Source: Bacillota bacterium | Lineage (GTDB): Bacteria > Bacillota > Desulfotomaculia > Desulfotomaculales > Ammonificaceae | Assembly (NCBI GenBank): GCA_040755295.1 | Contig: JBFMBK010000001.1 | Coordinates: 310,001 to 374,000, forward strand | Length of the DNA: 64,000 bases | Direction: 5' to 3' | Shown here: positions 1 to 9,261 of the stretch, one piece after another | How positions within the stretch are numbered: the first letter of the stretch is position 1 | Layout of the letters: the number at the start of each line of letters is the position of its first letter | Notes under the pieces: model-generated | What the model saw: only the letters and a program-made list of their open reading frames with translations | Databases searched by the model: none | What the model was told of the DNA's origin: nothing | Program-made: the position numbers and the translations under genes

Positions 1-312
1 CGGATAGGGATCATCCCCTTCAATCTCGACGGGATTCACCATGCGCTGGTGGCCGATATCCTTTCACGGGAGGCCGGTATCGCCGTCCGAAGCGGTTGTT
101 TCTGCGCCCAGCCGTACGTTCGGAGACTTCTAAGCGTCACTCCCGGTGAAACGGTAATCCGGAGGCGGAATTACCGTTCTTCGGGTCCGGGGATGGTCAG
201 GGTCAGTTTCGGGCTTTATAACGACCGTAATGAGATTAATGTCCTGATTCAAACCCTCCGCCGCGTCGCTGAACATAGAGAATACTATACTCAAAAATAC
301 GGGACCCGGTAA
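1..312 (+). CDS. Class V aminotransferase / cysteine desulfurase-like protein, C-terminal part (cut by window start)
   Basis: The reading frame is open from base 1 to a TAA at 310-312, so only about the last 103 residues are present and the true start lies outside. The run GIAVRSGCFCAQPY matches the cysteine-containing loop near the C-terminus of SufS/NifS-like PLP enzymes, which move sulfur from cysteine or act on related amino acids. The catalytic lysine lies upstream and cannot be seen. The GTG at base 49 is internal, since coding continues in frame before it. It converges on proA, with only 7 bases between the stops. The family is fairly sure; the substrate is unknown. Confidence 0.75.
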   Translation, partial: RIGIIPFNLDGIHHALVADILSREAGIAVRSGCFCAQPYVRRLLSVTPGETVIRRRNYRSSGPGMVRVSFGLYNDRNEINVLIQTLRRVAEHREYYTQKYGTR

Positions 313-319
313 TTATTTG

Positions 320-1612
320 CTATGAAAAGTTTTTGTTCAATTGTCTATGCTTAAACAACTTTGTTCGATTGTTATAATCCTCCACAATATGGCCGTTTCC
401 TATAACTTTATATTTATAAATCACCAGCCCCTCAAGGCCTACCGGTCCTCTTGCATGAATTTTACCGGTGCTGATTCCCACCTCGGCGCCCAATCCATAG
501 CGAAAACCATCACTAAACCGTGTTGAGCAGTTCCAGAAAACATTTCCGGAGTCGACGTAATTCATAAATCTGGCCGCTTTTGTCTTATCTCTGGTAATAA
601 TACTGTCTGTATGGCCGGAACCATATTTGTTTATGTGTTCAATGGCTTCGTCAAGGTCTGAAACAACCTTGACGGAAAGTATATAGTCCAGATATTCCGT
701 CCCCCAGTCTTCTTCCGTCGCCGGACCGGCCGAAATAATCGACCGGGTCTTAGGACAGCCTCTTAATTCGACTTGTCTTTTATCCATTGCGCTTTTTAGC
801 TCGGGCAAAAAATCGGGCGCTATTTTTTTATGTACCAGCAAAGTTTCCGTCGCGTTGCATGCGGCCGCATACTGAGTTTTCGAATCCACAGCAACCTCTA
901 CCGCCATATTAATGTCGGCATCCTCGTCCACATAGCAGTGACAAATGCCGTCCGCATGACCCATAACCGGAATATTCGAATTGTCCATAATGTACTTTAC
1001 AAACTCATTGGATCCTCTTGGAATAATCAGGTCTATATAGTCATCCATTTTCAGCATTTCGTCAACATCTGAGCGTGTTTCCAATAAAGCTATCCAGTTT
1101 GTTGGAATACCGGCCTCTTGAGTTGCCCTGATTATAACATCCGTCAGTACCCTACTGGTTTCCCTGGCCTCAGATCCGCCTTTTAAAATAACGCCGTTGC
1201 CGCTCTTCAAGCAAAGGGTGGATATTTGTACAAGGGCATCAGGCCGGGATTCAAATATTACACCGATTACTCCTATAGGGCAGGATACCCTGTAAACTTC
1301 CAGTCCTTCGTCCATCTCAGTGGCTAACGAAGTTTTCCCTACGGGATCCTCAAGTTTAATCAGGCTGTAAATACCATCGATAACATCATTAATTTTTGCC
1401 TCGTCGAATTTCAGCCTCTTTAACAAGGGTAACGAAAGGTTTTCCCCTTCGCTTCTGATTAAATCTTTCTGGTTAGCCGCTAATATTTCTTCTTTTCGAA
1501 TTTTTAAAGATTCGGCTATCTTTGCCAAGGCTTTGTTCTTGAGTTCCGGCTCCGCACCGGCCAGCTTTATCGATGCTTCTCTTACGTTACGGACCAGGTT
1601 TATCATGCTCAT
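320..1612 (-). CDS. proA: Gamma-glutamyl phosphate reductase (glutamate-5-semialdehyde dehydrogenase)
   Basis: Cytoplasmic NADPH enzyme that reduces gamma-glutamyl phosphate to glutamate-5-semialdehyde, the second step of proline synthesis. The 430-residue length is normal. Recognisable are the catalytic cysteine at about residue 252 in YAAACNATETLL and the C-terminal family block GLGAEVGISTGKIHARGP near 380-400. ATG at 1612 is followed by a second in-frame ATG two codons later, and either could start. No proB is visible beside it, so the gene stands alone here. It is visibly more AT-rich than the yyaL-like gene beside it, which may hint at separate ancestry. Confidence 0.95.
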   Translation of the reverse strand: MSMINLVRNVREASIKLAGAEPELKNKALAKIAESLKIRKEEILAANQKDLIRSEGENLSLPLLKRLKFDEAKINDVIDGIYSLIKLEDPVGKTSLATEMDEGLEVYRVSCPIGVIGVIFESRPDALVQISTLCLKSGNGVILKGGSEARETSRVLTDVIIRATQEAGIPTNWIALLETRSDVDEMLKMDDYIDLIIPRGSNEFVKYIMDNSNIPVMGHADGICHCYVDEDADINMAVEVAVDSKTQYAAACNATETLLVHKKIAPDFLPELKSAMDKRQVELRGCPKTRSIISAGPATEEDWGTEYLDYILSVKVVSDLDEAIEHINKYGSGHTDSIITRDKTKAARFMNYVDSGNVFWNCSTRFSDGFRYGLGAEVGISTGKIHARGPVGLEGLVIYKYKVIGNGHIVEDYNNRTKLFKHRQLNKNFS

Positions 1613-1655
1613 TTTTCAGTTCCCCCTTGGGCTATATATTACCATAATTCAGGGT

Positions 1656-1682
1656 AAGTAGTCAGTAGCCAGTAGTCAGTAT
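1656..1682. repeat. Heptamer tandem array (AGTAGTC type)
   Basis: Three and a half units of seven bases: AGTAGTC, AGTAGCC, AGTAGTC, AGT. It lies between the divergent proA and the yyaL-like gene. It belongs to a set of degenerate 7-bp arrays seen at about a dozen intergenic sites in this window. Confidence 0.7.
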
Positions 1683-1770
1683 CATAACGGACTACCCCCG
1701 AATTGGAACATGTTTTTGTAGATGCGTTTGGAGATAATAGCCTCAAACGGTTTTCAGGAGGTTATGTTTT

Positions 1771-3846
1771 ATGGCAAACAGACTCACCCGGGAAAAGAGC
1801 CCGTATTTACTCCAGCACGCCGACAACCCCGTGGACTGGTACCCCTGGGGGCAGGAGGCCTTCGAAGCGGCAAAAAGGGAGAACAAGCCGGTTTTCCTCA
1901 GTATCGGATATAGTACTTGTCACTGGTGCCACGTCATGTCACGGGAGTCATTCGAGGATGAGGAAGTCGCGCGGCTGATGAATGAGGTTTTCGTAAACGT
2001 TAAGGTCGACCGCGAAGAGAGACCGGACATCGACGGCGTATACATGACCGTGTGCCAGGTGATGACGGGAAGCGGCGGCTGGCCGCTCACCGTGATCATG
2101 ACCCCGGATAAAAAACCGTTCTTCACGGCGACGTACATACCCAAAGAAAGCCGGTTCGGACGAATCGGCATGATGGAGCTGACGCCGCAGATTAAGAGGA
2201 TATGGGAGTCGCGCCGGGACGAGATCGAAAGCAAGGCCGGGCAGGTGGTCTCGGTTGTAAAGGAGCTGGCGCAGGGCGCAGGCGGCGAGGAGATCGGTGA
2301 GACGAGCCTTAAGACGGCGTTCGAGCAGCTCCTGCGCGCCTTCGATAAGGAACACGGCGGTTTCGGCGCCGCGCCCAAGTTCCCGATGCCGCACAGCCTT
2401 ACCTTCCTACTGCGCTACTGGAAACGGTCGGGGGACGCGCGGGCGCTCGAGATGGTTGAGCGAACGCTGGAGGCTATGCGGTCGGGCGGTGTTTACGACC
2501 ATATCGGCTTCGGTTTTCACCGGTACTCCACGGACGCGGAATGGTTTCTGCCGCATTTCGAGAAGATGCTTTACGACCAGGCTTTGCTGGCAATCGCCTA
2601 CCTGGAGGCGTACCAGGCTACCGGGAAAAGGCTTTACGCGCGCACCGCGAAAGAGATATTCGCGTATGTCCTGCGGGATATGACCGGTCCGGAAGGCGGT
2701 TTCTACTCCGCTGAAGACGCGGACAGCGAGGGTAAAGAGGGGAAGTTTTACCTCTGGACGGAGGATGAGATACGGCGCCTGCTCGGCGAAGGTGAGGCCG
2801 CTCTGGTGTCACAGGTCTTCAACGTTAAACCGGGTGGGAATTTCCGGGCGGAAACCGGCTCGGACGCCGGACAAAACATTTTGTTTTTGCGGGAACCGGT
2901 GGGTGATACGGCAGCCGGTTTGCAGATGCCGGAAGCAGAGCTGGAAAAGAGCCTGGAAACTGTGCGGGAAAAGCTCTTTGAATTCCGCGAAAAACGGGTG
3001 CATCCCCACAAAGACGATAAGATTCTGGCGGATTGGAACGGCCTGATGGTCGCCGCGCTGGCTAAAGGGGCGCAGGTCTTTAACGATCCGGCGTACGCTG
3101 CGGCGGCGGCAAAGGCGGCGGATTTCGTTTTAACCGCGATGCGGGATAATAACGGGGCGCTTTACCACCGTTACCGCGACGGGGAGACCGCTGTTCCGGC
3201 TTTCCTCGACGACTACAGTTTTATGATCTGGGGTCTGACCGAGCTTTACGAAGCGACCTTCGAGGTGCGTTATCTCCAGGAGGCGCTTGGTCTGAATGAT
3301 ATTTTACTGAGCCGGTTCTGGGATGATAAAGACGGCGGTTTTTATTCTTCTTCGGACGCCGCGGAGGATGTTCTTGTCCGCCGGAAAGAGATTTACGACG
3401 GCGCCGTTCCGTCAGGGAATTCGGTGGCCATGTTCGATCTTTTGCGTTTGGGGCTTATTACCGCGGACCCGGAACTGGAACAAAAGGCCTCCCGGATAGG
3501 GCGCGCCTTCTCCGGGAGCGTTTTGGAAGCCCCTTCGGCGCACACGCAGCTGCTGGCGGCGTTGGATTTTGCGATCGGACCCTCATATGAGATCGTTATC
3601 GTCGGCCGCCCGCAGGCACAGGACACGCGGAAGATGCTGGGTGCGGTGCGGAGCAGGTTCATACCCAACAAGGTGGTAATGGTTAGGCCCGAAGGGGAAA
3701 AAACAGCGGAGATCGGGAGCATCGCCGGCTTCACGTCCGGATTCTTAAGCCAGGGGGGCAGGGCTACGGCTTATGTCTGTCTGGACCATAACTGCAGGCT
3801 GCCGACGACGGACACCGGCAAGGTCCTGGAGCTGCTCATGGCTTGA
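1771..3846 (+). CDS. YyaL-type protein: DUF255 thioredoxin-like domain plus six-hairpin glycosidase-like region
   Basis: A 691-residue protein of the YyaL/spermatogenesis-associated protein 20 family. The N-terminal thioredoxin-fold domain (about residues 1-165) has the family start [19 protein letters not shown] and a C50-H-W-C53 redox motif. The rest resembles an alpha/alpha-barrel of the N-acylglucosamine epimerase or cellobiose epimerase kind, with repeated [13 protein letters not shown] and HFEKMLYDQ blocks. The biochemical role is not established. The start is set by AGGAGG eight bases before ATG 1771. The length is normal and the frame intact. It is monocistronic as far as can be seen, with repeats on both sides. 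Confidence 0.9.
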   Translation: MANRLTREKSPYLLQHADNPVDWYPWGQEAFEAAKRENKPVFLSIGYSTCHWCHVMSRESFEDEEVARLMNEVFVNVKVDREERPDIDGVYMTVCQVMTGSGGWPLTVIMTPDKKPFFTATYIPKESRFGRIGMMELTPQIKRIWESRRDEIESKAGQVVSVVKELAQGAGGEEIGETSLKTAFEQLLRAFDKEHGGFGAAPKFPMPHSLTFLLRYWKRSGDARALEMVERTLEAMRSGGVYDHIGFGFHRYSTDAEWFLPHFEKMLYDQALLAIAYLEAYQATGKRLYARTAKEIFAYVLRDMTGPEGGFYSAEDADSEGKEGKFYLWTEDEIRRLLGEGEAALVSQVFNVKPGGNFRAETGSDAGQNILFLREPVGDTAAGLQMPEAELEKSLETVREKLFEFREKRVHPHKDDKILADWNGLMVAALAKGAQVFNDPAYAAAAAKAADFVLTAMRDNNGALYHRYRDGETAVPAFLDDYSFMIWGLTELYEATFEVRYLQEALGLNDILLSRFWDDKDGGFYSSSDAAEDVLVRRKEIYDGAVPSGNSVAMFDLLRLGLITADPELEQKASRIGRAFSGSVLEAPSAHTQLLAALDFAIGPSYEIVIVGRPQAQDTRKMLGAVRSRFIPNKVVMVRPEGEKTAEIGSIAGFTSGFLSQGGRATAYVCLDHNCRLPTTDTGKVLELLMA

Positions 3847-3866
3847 GCATTCCGGCTGATTTGGAA

Positions 3867-3968
3867 CCCGGCACTCAGAGGGCATTTAGTACTGATAGTG
3901 AGATACCACGGCTTTAAGTTTTTCGGTGCTATCGGTTAATGATTACACATGTTAGATTGAGTGCTGGG
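3867..3968. mobile_element. MITE-like element B1 with CCCAGCACTCAA-type inverted ends
   Basis: A 102-bp segment opening with CCCGGCACTCAGAG and closing with ATTGAGTGCTGGG, which is the same 12-bp end inverted with two mismatches. There is no coding capacity. Three other segments of 96-102 bp (12078, 22668, 46318) have the same ends but unrelated interiors. No clear target-site duplication was seen. Confidence 0.65.
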
Positions 3969-3974
3969 CAAAAC

Positions 3975-4110
3975 GAAGCTTGAAAAAATGAACCTGTGAG
4001 CTTGAATTTGAAAGCAGTTGTAACATACACGGGACGCGATGAGAAGTGATGCAGTAATGCGTTGCTTATCGCTGCGCCCACTGAAAGAAGTACTATTAAA
4101 AGGGGTAGCT
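3975..4110 (+). repeat. Leader repeat A, copy A1, before the DUF5665 gene
   Basis: Mosaic dispersed repeat. It contains GAGAAGTGATGCAGT, then AATGCGTTGCTTATCG, then a tail CTGAAAGAAGTACTATT followed by AAAAGGGG. The tail ends at the ribosome-binding site of the next gene (ATG 4113). Related copies lie at 6308, 13262, 16085, 55540, and inverted at 34945 and 46137. Confidence 0.7.
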
Positions 4111-4112
4111 GT

Positions 4113-4421
4113 ATGGCGGATGAGGAGAGGGAAGACGCGGCGCCTGTTCTGATTCGGCTCGAAGAAAAGCTGAAGGAACTGATAACGGCCACAGAAAAAA
4201 TGAAGCTTGCGGAGTACGTACAGCTGCTTGACCGGCCGTGGCGGCTGATGTACGTTAATTTCATCGCCGGCCTGGCGCGCGGCCTGGGGATCGCCGTGGG
4301 ATTCACCATCCTCGGGGCGTTGATCGTCTACCTTTTACGTGATCTGGTGGCCGCCAATCTGCCGGGAATAGGAAAATTTATCGCCGAAGTGGTACGTATG
4401 GTCAACCTGAATTTGTATTAA
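4113..4421 (+). CDS. DUF5665-type small membrane protein
   Basis: A 102-residue protein with a charged, probably helical N-terminal half (about 1-45, many Glu/Lys) and one clear transmembrane segment at about residues 52-75, then a short amphipathic tail. I recognise it as DUF5665-like from the pattern LAEYVQLLDRPWRLMYVNF followed by a glycine-rich membrane helix. The function is unknown. ATG 4113 is chosen because AAAAGGGG at the end of leader repeat A1 precedes it at suitable distance; an upstream in-frame extension is possible but would lie inside the repeat. The next gene follows after 21 bases, so the two probably form an operon. Confidence 0.75.
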   Translation: MADEEREDAAPVLIRLEEKLKELITATEKMKLAEYVQLLDRPWRLMYVNFIAGLARGLGIAVGFTILGALIVYLLRDLVAANLPGIGKFIAEVVRMVNLNLY

Positions 4422-4442
4422 CTATTAAGAGGAGGCTTATTA

Positions 4443-5063
4443 GTGGACCAGGCCAGGCAGGACTATTTCAAAAAACGGCTGGAACTGGAGAGGGAAGAAC
4501 TGAAGCGGCTTATAGCAGGAATCGAAGAAACGGGTCTGGATATGTCGATGCGGGAGTCTACAAGCGAACTCTCGCTGTATGACAACCACCCGGCGGACGT
4601 GGGCAGCGAGGTTTTCGAGCGTTCCAAAGACCTTGCCCTGAAGAACGATGCGGAGTTCAAGATAAAGGCGATTGAGGACGCTTTATCCAAAATGAGGGCG
4701 GGGCGTTACGGTTTGTGTGACGAATGCGGCAGCGAGATCGCTCCGGATAGACTTGAGGCGATACCTCACACCACGATGTGCCGGCGGTGCAAAACGAAGG
4801 AGGAGAAGCTCTCTGAACCCAAGCAGCGTTCGCTTGAGGAGGAGGTTTTTCAAAACCCGTGGCAACGCGCCTTCGATGATAGTATAATGTATGACCGGGA
4901 CGATACGTGGCAGGACATTGAGCAGCACGGCCCTTCGACGGAGACGGACCCGCTCGACGAGGAGGAAGGCCGCGGCGGGGTTTTGGGCGGAGCGCCTCCG
5001 GATGTCGACCAGATTCCTTACTACAAAAGCGACGGGGTGTTTTACAAGGATAACAGGGTTTAG
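4443..5063 (+). CDS. TraR/DksA-type zinc-finger protein, YteA family
   Basis: A 206-residue protein with a long coiled-coil N-terminal half and a four-cysteine zinc finger, C92-x2-C95 and C113-x2-C116, of the DksA/TraR kind. The block RYGLCDECGSEIAPDRLEAI is typical of YteA, a protein tied to sporulation in Bacillus relatives. DksA-like proteins insert a coiled coil into the RNA polymerase secondary channel; whether this one does so is inference. The GTG start at 4443 is preceded by GAGGAGG. The C-terminal 70 residues are acidic and probably disordered. It lies 21 bases after the DUF5665 gene. Confidence 0.85.
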   Translation: MDQARQDYFKKRLELEREELKRLIAGIEETGLDMSMRESTSELSLYDNHPADVGSEVFERSKDLALKNDAEFKIKAIEDALSKMRAGRYGLCDECGSEIAPDRLEAIPHTTMCRRCKTKEEKLSEPKQRSLEEEVFQNPWQRAFDDSIMYDRDDTWQDIEQHGPSTETDPLDEEEGRGGVLGGAPPDVDQIPYYKSDGVFYKDNRV

Positions 5064-5241
5064 GGAGCAGCATTATCACACGACGAAACTCCCGGGGGGT
5101 ATTCGACTTGGAAACCCGTAAGCATGCCACCTTTGACCCGATTCCGGGGCAGGATGTTTTTTTCGCAATAGGGAGGATTTTGCGTTTTCCCAAACGAATA
5201 AATATCAAGTTATAACCTGTATTGTGAGCCCGGGGAGAGAT

Positions 5242-6204
5242 ATGCTTATTTTTTTTGATGAAATCAGAGATGATTTGGCTTATATAGAAGCCGAACTCAT
5301 GAATACCATCGCGGGATTCAACTCGGTCATCCATGACGCCGCGGCGCACCTTTTTGCCGCGGGCGGGAAGCGGTTGCGGCCTGCTTTTGCTCTTTTTTCC
5401 GGGCGGTTTGGGCGCTATGAGCTTAATAAGGTGGTGCCGCTGGCGGTAGCCCTCGAACTGATTCATATGGCCACCCTTGTTCACGACGATATCGTCGACG
5501 GGGCGGTCGTCCGGCGCGGACGGTCTACCGTACAGTCGATCTGGGGGAATAATGTGGCTGTCCGGACCGGTGATACACTTTTCGCCAAAGCCATCGAAAT
5601 CGTTGCCGGGTATGCCGACCCGTTGGTGAGCAAACAACTTGCAGCGACATGCATGAACGTGTGTACCGGGGAATTCGCTCAGGCGCGGGCGTGCTTCAAC
5701 CCCGGGCAGACCTTGCGCGATTACTTCGGCCGCATCCGGAGCAAAACCGCGATACTGATCGCCAGCGCCTGCGAGCTCGGGGCGGTGGTTTGTGAGGCGC
5801 CGCGCATTGTGAGCAAGTCGCTCGGCCGGTACGGCCTCGCGGTGGGAATGGCCTTTCAGGTGGTGGATGACGTTCTCGACATAATCGCAGACGAGCGTAT
5901 TCTCGGAAAGGCCACCGGCGGTGATATTCGTGAGGGCATCGCCACATTACCGGTGCTTTATGTTTTGCGCCAGGGAGGGAAGCGCCGCCGTCTGCAGGAA
6001 ATCCTCTGCGCCCGGGAAAAAGGAGAGGTGGAAATCGGCGAGGCGATCGATATCGTAAAACAAGAGGGCGGGGTGCCGTACAGCCTGGACGTGGCGCAGC
6101 GCTTTGTCGGCAAGGCGAAGAAGGCGCTCAACGTGCTTCCCGACATTCCAAGCCGGCAGCATCTCGATGCAATAGCCGAGTTTGTGGTGGCACGAAAGTT
6201 CTGA
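5242..6204 (+). CDS. Trans-polyprenyl diphosphate synthase (heptaprenyl diphosphate synthase component II type)
   Basis: A 320-residue all-helical isoprenoid synthase that extends farnesyl or geranylgeranyl diphosphate with isopentenyl diphosphate, probably for the menaquinone side chain. Both aspartate motifs are present: D82-D-I-V-D86 and DDVLD at about 212, with GGKRLRP near 41-47 for diphosphate binding. ATG 5242 is chosen over the in-frame GTG 5224 because GGGGAGAG sits just before it. It lies upstream of the haem cluster in the same direction, an arrangement like the hepT/menaquinone context of other Firmicutes. The UbiA prenyltransferase at 59035 could use its product. Product chain length cannot be told from sequence alone. 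Confidence 0.9.
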   Translation: MLIFFDEIRDDLAYIEAELMNTIAGFNSVIHDAAAHLFAAGGKRLRPAFALFSGRFGRYELNKVVPLAVALELIHMATLVHDDIVDGAVVRRGRSTVQSIWGNNVAVRTGDTLFAKAIEIVAGYADPLVSKQLAATCMNVCTGEFAQARACFNPGQTLRDYFGRIRSKTAILIASACELGAVVCEAPRIVSKSLGRYGLAVGMAFQVVDDVLDIIADERILGKATGGDIREGIATLPVLYVLRQGGKRRRLQEILCAREKGEVEIGEAIDIVKQEGGVPYSLDVAQRFVGKAKKALNVLPDIPSRQHLDAIAEFVVARKF

Positions 6205-6307
6205 AGTAAAGGTTATAATAAGTTCAAACTGCAAAACGGGGAGAATTTGAAAGGACAAGCCCTGGCGTACCTTAATAAAAAAAGGTTGCAATTGTATCGG
6301 TGATATT

Positions 6308-6412
6308 TTAGGAGTGTCCCATGCGGCCGGGGGTTGGTCCACTAGAAGACTGAAAATGGGCGAAGCTCATCGTCGCGCCCAGTCGAAAGAACGTTTATTT
6401 TCAAGGGAGAAG
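6308..6412 (+). repeat. Leader repeat A, copy A5, before sirC
   Basis: Contains CATGCGGCCGGGG, then AAAATGGGCGAAGCTCATCG, then CGCCCAGTCGAAAGAACG and TTTATTTTCAAGGGAG. The final AAGGGAG is the ribosome site for ATG 6416. It is shorter than copies A2 and A3 because the middle section is absent. Confidence 0.65.
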
Positions 6413-6415
6413 AGA

Positions 6416-7045
6416 ATGCTCTATCCGGCGTTCATAAGGCTTGAAGGACGAAAGTGTGTGGTTGTCGGCGGCGGCAGAGTTGCGGCGCGTAAAGTGGAGA
6501 TGCTGCTTAACTGCGGGGCGCGGGTTTGGGTAGTCAGCCCGGCGGTTGTGGAAGAGCTGTCTTCCCGGATAAGCGACGGTCGGGTTCAATGGGTAAACCG
6601 GGGGTTTGAAAAGGGCGATACCACGGACGCCTTTCTGGTGGTGAGCGCCACCGACGACAGGGAAGTGAACGACGTTGTTGCCCGGGAGTGCGCCGCGCAA
6701 AACATATTGCTCAATGTGGTCGACCAGCCCGAGTTTTGCAATTTCTACGTTCCGTCGGCCATCAGGAGGGGACCGCTTACCATCGCCGTATCGACGGAGG
6801 GGAAAAGCCCCCTTCTGGCCCGGAAGATAAGGGAAAGACTCGAAGAGTTGATACCGCCGGCGTACGGTGAATTCACCGAGTACCTGGGCGCTTTACGGGC
6901 CCGGATTATCGCCGACCACCCGGAAGCGAAAGGCGATTTGCTTGAAGGAATTGTTAGCCCGGAGGTTCTGGCTTGTATGGAAAAGGGTGACCTCGAAACG
7001 GCCAAGGAGTTGATGAAGATTGTTCTCGATCGTTATCGGTCTTAA
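6416..7045 (+). CDS. sirC: Precorrin-2 dehydrogenase / sirohydrochlorin ferrochelatase (SirC/Met8/CysG N-terminal type)
   Basis: A 209-residue NAD-dependent enzyme that oxidises precorrin-2 to sirohydrochlorin. The Rossmann motif VVVGGGRVAARKVEMLL starts at about residue 15, and the family block DQPEFCNFYVPSAIRRGPL is at about 101-119. Members of this family often also insert iron; no separate sirohydrochlorin chelatase is visible in the window, so that step may be done here or elsewhere. ATG 6416 follows AAGGGAG supplied by leader repeat A5; the in-frame extension back to 6314 lies within the repeat and is unlikely to be translated. The 3' end overlaps hemA by 26 bases, a sign of translational coupling. 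Confidence 0.93.
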   Translation: MLYPAFIRLEGRKCVVVGGGRVAARKVEMLLNCGARVWVVSPAVVEELSSRISDGRVQWVNRGFEKGDTTDAFLVVSATDDREVNDVVARECAAQNILLNVVDQPEFCNFYVPSAIRRGPLTIAVSTEGKSPLLARKIRERLEELIPPAYGEFTEYLGALRARIIADHPEAKGDLLEGIVSPEVLACMEKGDLETAKELMKIVLDRYRS

Positions 7046-8321
7046 CCACAAGACGGCGCCGGTAAACGTCAGGGAGAGGTTCGCGTTTTCTGAAAGCCAG
7101 GTGCGGGAGGTTCTGGAGGAAGTCAGGACCAAACCCGGTGTAAGTTCGGTTGTTCTGCTTTCAACATGCAACCGGACCGAGTTTTACATATTCTTTACGA
7201 ACGAAATAGGGCGAACGGCTGTAATCGAGGTTTTGTCCCGGCGGGCCGGTGTGGATTTCAGCGAGCTGAAGCGCTACCTGTACGTTCACACCGAAAACGA
7301 CTGCGTACGGCACCTCTTTAAGGTCGCTGCGGGACTTGATTCAATGGTCATCGGTGAAACCCAGATTCTCGGCCAGGTGAAGGAAGCTTACCAACTGGCC
7401 AAAAACTGCGATTCATCGGGGAAGTATTTCAACGCGTTGTTTCAGCAGGCGCTGGCGGTTGGAAAGAAAGTCCGCAACGACACCGGAATCGACCAAAACC
7501 CGGTGTCTGTGAGTTACGCTGCGGTGGAGCTTGCCAGACAGACACTGGGAAGCCTCGAGGGGCGAACGGTGTTGATAGTCGGCGCCGGTAAGATGAGCGA
7601 CCTTACCGCAAAGCATCTTGTGGCCAGCGGCGTAACCGGAGTGATTGTTTCCAACCGGTCTTTTGAACGCGCCCGGGAGCTTGCAGGCCGTTTTAGGGGA
7701 CAGGCCGTGCGTTTTGACGAACTCTACCAGTGGATTGAAAAATCGGATATCGTGATAAGCTGCACGGCGGCGGCTCATTACGTGATCCACGCCGGCGAAA
7801 TGACCAGGGTTATGGAGAAACGCAAGGGAACAAAGATTTTTCTGATCGATATTGCGGTGCCCAGGGACATCGAGCCTGCGGTGGGCGACTTGCCGGGAGT
7901 GGCGCTTTCCGACATCGACGGGCTGCAGCACGTTGTCGACGCGAATCTTTCCGAGAGGCGCGAGATGGCGGTGCAGGTGGAGAGAATAATAGAAGAAGAA
8001 GTCGAGGGATTTGTCCGGAGGCAGGCTGCTCAGACTGTGGTTCCCACAGTGGTGGCCCTGAAGAAACTTGGTGACGATATAAAGCAAAAAGAACTCCGCC
8101 GGGCCTTGAACCGTCTGGGTGATCTATCCGAGCGCGAGCGGAAGGTGATAACCTCTATGGCCAACAGCATCGTAAACCAGTTGCTGCACGAACCCGTCCG
8201 GGGTTTAAAAGACCTTGCCCTTTCTTCGAAGGGACAACTCTATTCGGAAGCTATTCAGGATTTATTCGGGCTGGAAGTCCCGGTGGAGATTCCCGCGGCA
8301 GTGGTTAAGGGGAAGATTTAG
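7020..8321 (+). CDS. hemA: Glutamyl-tRNA reductase
   Basis: First committed enzyme of the C5 tetrapyrrole pathway. It reduces glutamyl-tRNA to glutamate-1-semialdehyde with NADPH. It has 433 residues, the usual size. The N-terminal GLNHKTAPVNVRERFAF and the catalytic C50 in LLSTCNRTEFY are present, followed by the NADPH domain (GAGKMSDLTAKHL, about 191-203) and a C-terminal dimerisation helix. The start is TTG 7020, with AAGGAG about 11 bases before it inside sirC. hemC begins five bases after the stop. The partner enzyme HemL closes the cluster at 14681. Confidence 0.95.
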   Translation: MFSIVIGLNHKTAPVNVRERFAFSESQVREVLEEVRTKPGVSSVVLLSTCNRTEFYIFFTNEIGRTAVIEVLSRRAGVDFSELKRYLYVHTENDCVRHLFKVAAGLDSMVIGETQILGQVKEAYQLAKNCDSSGKYFNALFQQALAVGKKVRNDTGIDQNPVSVSYAAVELARQTLGSLEGRTVLIVGAGKMSDLTAKHLVASGVTGVIVSNRSFERARELAGRFRGQAVRFDELYQWIEKSDIVISCTAAAHYVIHAGEMTRVMEKRKGTKIFLIDIAVPRDIEPAVGDLPGVALSDIDGLQHVVDANLSERREMAVQVERIIEEEVEGFVRRQAAQTVVPTVVALKKLGDDIKQKELRRALNRLGDLSERERKVITSMANSIVNQLLHEPVRGLKDLALSSKGQLYSEAIQDLFGLEVPVEIPAAVVKGKI

Positions 8322-8325
8322 AATA

Positions 8326-9261
8326 GTGGGACGCCGGATTGTTGTCGGGACACGGGGGAGTGCGCTGGCTCTTGAACAAACCGAGATTGTGGCGGATGCG
8401 CTGAAGCGCAGGTGGCCGGAATACCGGTTCAGCATAAAGAAAATTAAGACCGTCGGGGACAAGATTCTCGATGTCGCCCTGGCGAAAATTGGGGATAAGG
8501 GGCTTTTTACAAAGGAATTAGAGGTTGCTCTTCTAAATAAAGAGATCGACATCGCGGTCCACAGCATGAAGGATGTTCCCACGCTTTTACCGGAGGACCT
8601 GGTTATCGGCGCAGTGTTAGAGCGGGAGTATCCGGGTGATGTATTGGTTTCCACCTCGGGGAAGGTGCTTGACGGCCTCCCGCAGGGAGCGCGGGTGGGC
8701 ACTTCGAGCCTGCGGCGGCAGGCGCAGTTGAAACACTACCGCCCGGACCTTGTGATTGTTCCCGTCCGCGGCAACGTTATTACCCGCCTGAACAAGTTGA
8801 AAGCCGGTGATTTCGACGCCATTGTGCTGGCATGGGCCGGTTTGGCCCGTTTGGGGCTGGAAGGTCACGCAACCCAGCGCCTCCCGTATAGTGTTTGTCT
8901 GCCCGCAGTGGCCCAGGGAGCGATAGGGATAGAAATCCGCGCCAACGATCCGGAAATTACCCGGCTCACCGAGGTTTTGGACGACGCGGATACCAGGGCG
9001 CAGGTTCTTGCCGAGCGGGCCTTGATGCGCCGTCTTGAGGGAGGCTGCCAGGTTCCGATCGGCGCAATCGCTTCCACCATGAACGAGGAACTCACCATTG
9101 AGGGAGTAGTGGCGGACCTTGGCGGCCGGCGGCTTGTCCGGGCGCAGGATAGCGGCCCGGTCTTTCAGGCCGAAGAGGTAGGGATGCGGCTGGCGGAGAA
9201 GTTATTGGGCATTGGTGGGGATAAAATTTTAGAATCGATCCGCGGGGAGAAAGAACGATAA
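8326..9261 (+). CDS. hemC: Porphobilinogen deaminase (hydroxymethylbilane synthase)
   Basis: A 311-residue enzyme that joins four porphobilinogen molecules into hydroxymethylbilane. The conserved cysteine that holds the dipyrromethane cofactor is seen in RRLEGGCQVPIGA at about residue 241, and the substrate-binding blocks VGTRGSALALEQT, HSMKDVPT and GTSSLRRQAQL are intact. GTG 8326 is chosen because it gives the normal N-terminus (VGRRIVVGTRGS); the same frame is open upstream within hemA but this would add an unsupported tail. The stop overlaps the ATG of the next gene by one base (TAATG). Confidence 0.95.
   Translation: MGRRIVVGTRGSALALEQTEIVADALKRRWPEYRFSIKKIKTVGDKILDVALAKIGDKGLFTKELEVALLNKEIDIAVHSMKDVPTLLPEDLVIGAVLEREYPGDVLVSTSGKVLDGLPQGARVGTSSLRRQAQLKHYRPDLVIVPVRGNVITRLNKLKAGDFDAIVLAWAGLARLGLEGHATQRLPYSVCLPAVAQGAIGIEIRANDPEITRLTEVLDDADTRAQVLAERALMRRLEGGCQVPIGAIASTMNEELTIEGVVADLGGRRLVRAQDSGPVFQAEEVGMRLAEKLLGIGGDKILESIRGEKER

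Noticed and set aside
3929-4309. Minus-strand frame of 126 codons across the 3.9-4.3 kb gap
   Set aside because: It is read through leader repeat A1 and the antisense of the DUF5665 gene.
4657-5637. Minus-strand frame of 326 codons across the YteA-like gene and polyprenyl synthase start
   Set aside because: Composition is proline/arginine-rich without motifs, and it covers two well-supported plus-strand genes.
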